From Rebecca billardiae RCC1528 (Eukaryota; Haptophyta), in NCBI GenBank assembly GCA_965240325.2, contig OZ251245.1, positions 62,001-126,000 on the forward strand: DNA of 64,000 nucleotides, read 5' to 3'. Numbering within the stretch: position 1 is the first letter of the stretch; each line of letters begins with the position of its first letter. Under the pieces are notes generated by a model. It saw only the letters and a program-made list of their open reading frames with translations, made no database searches and was not told the origin of the DNA. Below, piece after piece: positions 58,111-64,000 of the stretch. Made by a program: the position numbers and the translations under genes.

Positions 58111-60286
58111 ATGGGCGTCAAGTCGGTCGAGCACATGAGCAAGCTCGCGCAGGAGCTGCGCTCGTCGATGCCGCCGTCGCAGTCGGAGCACCCGGCGGCG
58201 CAGTCCACCGCGGGCGACCTCACCCCCGCGCCGCGCCCCAGCGCCACGCCCACGCGCCGCGTCGGCGCGGTCACAACCATCCGGCGCGGGCTGCGCGTGC
58301 ACGACTCTGCCGACCTGCAGCAGCTGGAGAAGGTGCGCGCCGCGCGCACGCCGGGGGGTACGCGGCTCGTGCGGGGCTCCTCGCGCACACGGCCGTGCCC
58401 CCCCGCGCCCCCGCCCCCGCGCGCGCGCTCGCCCCGACGGCCCGCCTGCCCACTGCAACCCCCGCGCACACGCGCGCTCGCGCTGCCTGCGCGCGCGCGC
58501 CGCTGCGGCTGGCCGGTGCGGCGCGGCGCGGGCGCGCAGGACTACGAGGAGGTGAAGGCGCGGTACGAGGAGCTGCTCAAGCAGAACGAGGCGCTCAAGG
58601 CCGACACCCGCCGGCGCATGGAGTCGTACATCCGCCGCGAGCACAAATACCAGGAGGAAATCTCGCTGCTCCGAGATGAGCTGCGCCGAGCGACCGCCGG
58701 GCTGGGCGCGTCGGACGAGCGCGCGCCGATGGCGCCGCTGCACGCGATGCACGGGCAGATCCTGGACGGGCTGTCGGGGATCCAGCAGAAGACGGCGGCG
58801 GTGCTCAAGGAGCAGGAGTCCGACCTCCTCCGCGCCTTCCGCGCGCGGCTGTACGATGTTCAGATGGAGCTCGAGGCGGAGCGCTCCAAGAAGGACGACG
58901 GCGCGCTCGAGGTGCGCCCAACCCTACCCTAGCCCTACCCCCTACCCCTAGCCCTACCCCCGAGCCCAGCACCCCGTGGCCGTACACCCCGCCGCTCCCC
59001 GCGCAGCACGAGCGCACCGCACCGCGCGCCCGTGCGCTCGCTCAGCCGAGCGGCTGCGCCGCCCTCTGCTCCTAACCCTAACCCTAACCCTAACCCTCTG
59101 ATCGGCCCCGCGCGCCCTGCCCGCGCCGCGCCGTGCGCAGTGGATCGAGCGCACGCGCACGCTGGGCAAGGAGCTCGACTGGTCGCGCGAGGAGGCGCTG
59201 CGGCTGGACCGGACGAACCAGCAGCTCGCCAAGGACAACCAGCGGCTGCGCGGCCAGGCCAAGGCGCAGGAAGACGATCGCCACTTTTTGCTCCGACAGC
59301 TCGTCGCCTTAAAAAAGGATAACGCGCGGCTGCGCGACCGCGTGGCGGTGGGCGGCGGCGGCAGCGCGGTCGGCTCGGCGCTGGGCAGCGCGGCGGAGGC
59401 GTCGGCGCTGCGCCCGCCGGCCTCGACCAACCTCGCGACGATCTCGGGCGCGACCACCGCCGCGCCGGACGGCGCTGCCGCAGGGGCGGCGCCAGGGGCC
59501 CAGCCGCCGCACCTGGGGCAGCGCCCCGCCACCAGCGCCTCGCACTCGCTGTCGCGCCCGAGCGGCGGCGGGGGCGGCGGCGGCGGGCTGCCGGCGTCGG
59601 CGAGCGCGCTCGGCGTGCGGCCGTCCACCACGCCCGCGCCGCCGGCGCGGCGCGGCGCGGACGGCGGCGCGGAGCGCGCGGCCGCGCTCGAGGCGCGGCA
59701 CCGCGAGCTGCAGGAGCGGTTCGCCGAGGCTGAACGCCGCTCGAACGAGGTGGTGACGAAGCTGAAGAAGATGCTCGAGGCGGAGCGGCGCGCGCTCAAG
59801 GCGCTGCGCGGCACGCACACGCGCGAGCTGCAGCAGCGCACGGAGCTGGAGACTTTCCTCAGGCAGTGCGTGGCGGACGTGAAGGCGCAACTGGTGCGCC
59901 CGCGCGCGCGCGACGCCGCCGCGCGCGGGGCGCGCGTGCGTGCGCTTGGCCGCGGCACTGAGGGCGCCGCTGCCCCGCGCCACCCGCCGTCGCGCCGCCA
60001 CCCGCCGCGCGCGCAGGACGGCGCGAGCCGCTCCCGCCAGCTCGACCTCGCGCCCGAGGACCGGCAGCGCGTGCTCGAGCTGCTACTCTCGCAGGAGCGC
60101 GTCGTCAGCCTGCTGTACGACAAGACGTTCCCCCGGCAGCCCACGCCGGTGAGCGAGTGGCAGGGCGACCTGCTCGTGGGCCCGGAGGAGGGCGAGGAGC
60201 CGGCGGAGGCGAGGGCGAGCCTGGGCGCGCGGCTCACGATGATGCCGAGGCGCGCGAGCGGCGCGCCCTTCAGCTCCGGCGCCTGA
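58111..60286 (+). CDS. Coiled-coil protein, possibly ciliary
   Basis: Four exons: 58111-58332, 58540-58911, 59141-59893 and 60017-60286; 538 residues, all phase 0. Exon 2 is coiled coil (DYEEVKARYEELLKQNEALK; REHKYQEEISLLRDELRRAT). Exon 3 continues (ELDWSREEALRLDRTNQQLA; QLVALKKDNARLRDRVAV), has a Gly/Ser/Ala linker, then EVVTKLKKMLEAERRALKAL and TELETFLRQCVADVKAQL. Exon 4 gives DRQRVLELLLSQERVVSLLY and ends in a Glu-rich and Arg-rich tail. The pattern of a coiled coil interrupted by disorder and a conserved DRQRVLELLLSQE block is seen in flagellar or basal-body proteins, but I cannot name a family. Intron 2 carries two clusters of telomere-like repeats. Confidence 0.6.
58918..58961 (+). repeat. 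Degenerate telomere-like array in intron 2 of the coiled-coil gene
   Basis: AACCCTACCCTAGCCCTACC and variants start 6 nt after the donor GAG|GTGCGC. Units are CCCTA with changed spacing (CCCTAG, CCCCTA). Confidence 0.8.
59071..59097 (+). repeat. Perfect CCCTAA array, same intron
   Basis: CCTAACCCTAACCCTAACCC continuing TAACCC lies 43 nt before the acceptor CCGTGCGCAG at 59140. Sense strand is CCCTAA. Confidence 0.9.
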
Positions 60287-60912
60287 GCCGCGCTGGCGCT
60301 GGTCGGGGCCGGTGCGACTCGCCGCCCAGAGGGGCGGGCTGGCGCGGGCCGCCCAGCGCGGCCGTGTGCCGCTCACAATCGTCACTACTCTGCACGGCAG
60401 CTCACCGCGTGCCGAGAGAGTACTATTCACGTCCGCCGACCGCAGAGTCGGCGGGCCCGCGGCGGCCGCGGCACTCTTACAGCCAGGAGGCGCCGGAGTG
60501 ATGCTGCCCCCGGCCCCTGCCGAAGTGCCGGCTGAAGTTGGTGGGAAGATGCCGCCGCTGATGCCGCGCGTCGAGACGGCGCTATCGACACGTCGTCGAG
60601 GCAGCGTCAGCCGCGCCTTGTAGCACCGCCGGGCAAGGATGCCGTGGATGCCCCTCCGCGTCATCATCAGCGGGCTGGAGTTGGACTGCCCGGCCAAGGG
60701 GGTTCAATCAAGCCCGGCCATGCTGATCCTGATGAGTGATGCTGCCGCGCCGGCGAGCGAGCGCAAACTGAAGCGCCTGCCGCACGGTCCGGAGGCTGCG
60801 CAAAGGCTCGTCCGGCGGCCGGAATGAAAAGCCGGCGCCCTTCTCCCGCTTCCACCCACCCGGCAGCTGGGTGCTGAGAAGCGCGGGGCAGCTGGGAAGC
60901 GCGTCATTCAAG
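60287..60912. other. Intergenic spacer, no gene seen
   Basis: The spacer runs from the coiled-coil gene end to the kringle gene start. Short open frames exist in both strands without motifs. The end AAGCGCGTCATTCAAGATGC is the start context of the next gene. Confidence 0.45.
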
Positions 60913-63900
60913 ATGCGGCGGCGCGCCTCCCCCGCTGCCAACCGCCTCGCGCGCGCGGCGCTGCTGCTCGCGGCGGCGGCGGGCCCGCGCGGCGCGCGTG
61001 GCTCGAGCGAGTGCTACCGGCGGCACGACGTCTCCGACTACCGCGGCAACGTCTCCGTCACCGCGCGCGGCGAGCCGTGCATGCGCTGGGCGGACGTGCC
61101 GCGCGGCGACGCGCTCGCGCGCCTCCGGCGCCACATCTCGCTCTACCCGGACGGGTACGACCCGGAGGCGGCGGGGCTGGGCGAGCACAACCACTGCCGA
61201 CACGCCGGCGCGGGCACCTTCCGCTGCGCGTGGTGCTTCATCGCGCAGCCGCCCTCGCCGCCCGCGCCGCCGCCGGCGCCGCCGCCCGAGCACGGCCGTC
61301 GGCGCCGCCGCCGCCGCGCGCCCGCGGCGCGCGCGGCGCGGCTGTGGGAGTGCTGCGACGTGGGCCCGCCGGACGAGAGCTGCGCGCCGGACGAGCACCT
61401 GCCGCCCGCGCTGCCCGCGCCCGGCGCCGCGCCGCACGGCCGCGGCGGCGCGGCGCCGGACGCCGCGCCGCCCGCGCCGCCCGCGCCGCCGCCGCCCGCG
61501 CCGCCGCCCGCCGAGGTCGAGGCGCGGTACATGCGCGCGGCGCCGGGCTCGATCCTGCTCTTCGCGACGGGCGCGGCGTGCGGCGTGCACATCCAGCCCG
61601 GCGTCGCCTCCGTCCCCGAGTGCGTGCAGCTCGCCACGCGCCACGCGGCCGTGCCGCCGCCGCCGGGCGCGGACGGCGAGCTCGGCGCCGCGCGCGCGCA
61701 CCGCGCGCGCGCGGCGCGCGACGGGAGCCTGGCGGGTCCGGACGACCTGTGGCTGAGCTACGCGCCGCGCGACGGCTCGTGCGGCTGGTGCACGCGCGAG
61801 CAGGCGCTCGAGCTCGTCCCGCGCCAGGGCAGCGCCGTGTACCGCGTGCCGCAACACAGGCGGCAGCGTATGGACCCGCCACCGCGCTGGGCGCGGCCGA
61901 GCGAGCGCGCGCTCGCGGCGGCCGCGGAGCGGTTCGGCGAGGGCGCGGGCGTGGCGGCGCTCGCGCCGGCGGAGGGGTTCGTCGTGGACGAGGAGTCGGC
62001 GCGCTCGCGCGCGCGCGACGCCGCGCCCGCGCCCGAGCCCGCGGCCGCGACGGGCGGCGGCGGCGGCGGCGCCGCCGCCGCCGACGGCCGCGGCGCCGCC
62101 GACGGCGGCGGCGGCGCCGACGGCGGCGGTGGCGGCGCCGACGGCCCGACGGCGGCGGCGCTCCGCTGCCCCGATGGCCGCCCCGCGCGCAACCTGGCGC
62201 TGGGCGCGGCGGTGACGGCGAGCTCGTACGCCTCGCCCGCCGCGTCCGCGCTCGCCCCCGCCGCCGCGCACCTCGCCGCCGACGGCTCGGCCCAAACCGC
62301 ATGGGGCGCGGCCGAGGTTCGCGCCGCCTCGGCCGCGCCGCACCTGGCGGCTCTGACGGTCGACCTGCTGCAGCTTGGGTCCGTGCGCGGCGTCTCGGTG
62401 CTCTGGGCGGGGGAGGAGGCGGGCGGCGGCGCGGCCGACGGCGCCAACCACGACGCGGCCGACGGCGCGGCGGGCGGCGGCGGCGCCGGCGGCGGCGGCG
62501 GCTCTGCTCAGGACGGCGCCGCTGGCCCCTCAGATCAGCATGGGGGCGGCGACCATGCTGACTCTGAGCAGGGGCAGCCGCAGCCGGAGGCGGGGGAGGG
62601 CGCCGAGGCGGCGTACGGGTACGACGAGTACGGCGCGCGCACGCACGTGTACGGCTCTGCCGACGGCGAGGACTGGTGGGCCCTCACAGAGCGCCCGCTG
62701 CGCGCGGCGGGTGGCGGCTGGAGCGCCGTCGTCGCCGCGCGCCACGCCGCGCGCGCCGCCGTGCGCTTTGTCCGCCTCGTCGCCGACGACGGTTACGAAT
62801 CCCGCTCCGGCTCGGGCGGCGGCGCGGAGGCCGGCGGCGCGGCTGGCTCCCCGCTGGCCATCCCGCTCGGCCGGCACGCGCAGGCGCTGCGCCTGCGGGA
62901 GCTGCAGCTGCTGGGCTGCCCGCTCACGCCGCCGGCGCCGGCGTTTGTGCCCCACGCGGCGGCGGAGGCGGCGCCGCTGGGCTCGTGGGCGGCGCAGTGG
63001 CCCCCGCCCGAGCCGACGCGCGTCGCGGCGGCGCTCGGGGGCAGCGAGGCCGAGGGCGGGGCGGCTGGTGCGTACGCCGGGACGTGCACGGACGACATGG
63101 CGGTCGACGCAGCGCACGCCTCCGGCCGCGCCTTCGCGCCCGCCGCCTCGTCCGTGTGGCACACAGCGGCGCACGCCGTCGACAGCCGCCCCGGCACTCG
63201 CTGGGCGTCGCCCAACCCGCCGCGCGCCGCGGACGGCGGCCCGCTGCGCGGCGAGCCGTGGGCGAAGTGGGCCGCGGCGCACGGCTGGCTGGGCGTCGAC
63301 CTGCGCACGCCGCACGCGCTGGTCGGCGTGGACGTCCTCTGGGAGCAGGCGTTCGCCTCGGAGTACGCGCTTGACGTCTCCGCGGACGGCGTGCATTGGT
63401 TCGAGCTGAGCGGCGGCGGCGGCGGTGGCGGCGGCGGTGGCGGTGGCGGTGGCGGCGGCACGCACCGCGCGCGCGGGCCGGGCTGGGCGACGGTGCGCGT
63501 GCCGCGCCGGCCTGACGGCACGCACGTCGTCGCGCAGTTTGTGCGCGTGCGCGGCCTCCAGCGGGGCTCAGAGTGGGGCTTTTCCATCCTTGAGCTGCAG
63601 GCGCGCGGCTGCCCCGCGCTGCCGGCGCCGCGGCCGGTGCCGCAGGCGTTGGTGGGGCGCGCGACGCCGCGCGCCGCCGTGGACGTGGCCTCGGCCGGCA
63701 CGGCGGTGCCGGCCTCGCCCGCCGAGTGCGCGGCGGGCGGCGCGGCGCCGCACGAGCTCGTCTCCGCCTTCCGCGCGGCCGCCTCCGCCTCCTCCGCGCG
63801 CGCGGCCTGGGGCATCGAGCACGGCGCGGAGCGCGCGGTTGACGCTGACCCGTCCACCGCGTGGCAGGGGCTGCGGCGCGGCGCGTCCGGCGGCGAGGCC

Positions 63901-64000
63901 CGCCCGCCGCGCTTCACGCTCGACCTGCGCGCGCAGTGCGCACTCACACACGTGCGCGCGCTGTGGGGCAAGGGGAGCTCCGCCACCGCGTACACGGTGC
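60913..64000 (+). CDS. Secreted kringle plus F5/8 type C (discoidin) multidomain protein, 3' end missing
   Basis: ATG 60913 begins a signal peptide (LARAALLLAAAAGPRGARG) and the frame stays open to the window end, over 1,029 residues. A kringle domain follows at about residues 35-115: ECYRRHDVSDYRGNVSVTAR, EPCMRWADVP, GLGEHNHCRHAG and FRCAWCF, with Cys in the kringle order. After Pro/Ala linkers, at least two complete F5/8C repeats and the start of a third are seen: RPARNLALGAAVTASSYASP with AADGSAQTAWGA; HAVDSRPGTRWASPNPP with WLGVDLRTPHALVGVDVLWE and EYALDVSADGVHWFEL; then RAVDADPSTAWQGL at 63830. These domains bind glycans or lipids on cell surfaces. Gly-rich tracts separate the domains. 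The gene continues beyond the window. Confidence 0.8.
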   Translation, partial: MRRRASPAANRLARAALLLAAAAGPRGARGSSECYRRHDVSDYRGNVSVTARGEPCMRWADVPRGDALARLRRHISLYPDGYDPEAAGLGEHNHCRHAGAGTFRCAWCFIAQPPSPPAPPPAPPPEHGRRRRRRRAPAARAARLWECCDVGPPDESCAPDEHLPPALPAPGAAPHGRGGAAPDAAPPAPPAPPPPAPPPAEVEARYMRAAPGSILLFATGAACGVHIQPGVASVPECVQLATRHAAVPPPPGADGELGAARAHRARAARDGSLAGPDDLWLSYAPRDGSCGWCTREQALELVPRQGSAVYRVPQHRRQRMDPPPRWARPSERALAAAAERFGEGAGVAALAPAEGFVVDEESARSRARDAAPAPEPAAATGGGGGGAAAADGRGAADGGGGADGGGGGADGPTAAALRCPDGRPARNLALGAAVTASSYASPAASALAPAAAHLAADGSAQTAWGAAEVRAASAAPHLAALTVDLLQLGSVRGVSVLWAGEEAGGGAADGANHDAADGAAGGGGAGGGGGSAQDGAAGPSDQHGGGDHADSEQGQPQPEAGEGAEAAYGYDEYGARTHVYGSADGEDWWALTERPLRAAGGGWSAVVAARHAARAAVRFVRLVADDGYESRSGSGGGAEAGGAAGSPLAIPLGRHAQALRLRELQLLGCPLTPPAPAFVPHAAAEAAPLGSWAAQWPPPEPTRVAAALGGSEAEGGAAGAYAGTCTDDMAVDAAHASGRAFAPAASSVWHTAAHAVDSRPGTRWASPNPPRAADGGPLRGEPWAKWAAAHGWLGVDLRTPHALVGVDVLWEQAFASEYALDVSADGVHWFELSGGGGGGGGGGGGGGGGTHRARGPGWATVRVPRRPDGTHVVAQFVRVRGLQRGSEWGFSILELQARGCPALPAPRPVPQALVGRATPRAAVDVASAGTAVPASPAECAAGGAAPHELVSAFRAAASASSARAAWGIEHGAERAVDADPSTAWQGLRRGASGGEARPPRFTLDLRAQCALTHVRALWGKGSSATAYTV

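Overview
This window is nuclear DNA of a very GC-rich unicellular eukaryote, most probably a secondary-plastid alga and best guessed as a haptophyte. The reasons are spliced protein genes with GT-AG and GC-AG introns, short intergenic spaces, near-universal G/C at third codon positions, and one gene (30721-31461, minus) whose start looks like a signal peptide followed by a Phe-led plastid transit peptide. The species is not established. GC bias keeps most reading frames open, so gene calls rest on protein motifs, splice junctions that restore frame, and AT-richer spacers.

Layout. 1-3270: a large unrecognised coiled-coil gene leaving the window. 4092-6725: a TPR/EF-hand-like protein. 7008-7937: a DGAT2-type acyltransferase. 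8454-9800: a probable glycosyltransferase. 9801-13330: a compositionally odd island with hairpins, a 24-C run, an orphan ORF and decayed coding sequence. 13331-22059: a voltage-gated channel with a CNBD, a NAK-family kinase, an ER protein with helix-hairpin-helix, and a (6-4) photolyase/cryptochrome. 22354-29599: an acidic protein, an MFS transporter, a LOV-like PAS protein and an SCP/NLI CTD phosphatase. 30721-34017: a DUF3082-like plastid membrane protein divergent from a GRIP-like golgin. 34018-36919: a non-coding block with a 0.85-kb tandem duplication. 36920-42015: a ChaN/Tiki-like protein and a multi-membrane-span protein with a cytosolic TIR-like domain. 42411-48293: Spb1/FTSJ3 rRNA methyltransferase divergent from an EF-hand membrane protein. 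48836-54434: a DOMON plus copper type II monooxygenase with large Gly-rich inserts. 54967-64000: a second putative glycosyltransferase, a ZIP metal transporter, a coiled-coil protein and the start of a kringle plus discoidin (F5/8C) secreted protein.

The genes do not form a pathway; they are ordinary housekeeping, signalling and surface genes. The most unusual points are: (1) telomere-like CCCTAA arrays inside five introns of three genes between 45 and 59 kb, always with the CCCTAA strand in the sense of the transcript; (2) five GC-AG introns out of about 29, every one in the context AAG|GC; (3) a predicted PA-like/multi-TM/TIR-like receptor architecture; (4) a CNBD channel lacking both the usual selectivity filter and the cyclic-nucleotide-contacting Arg; (5) an 845-bp alternating TG/CG tract beginning at a 5' splice site; and (6) a duplicated exon end plus splice donor in the Spb1 gene.
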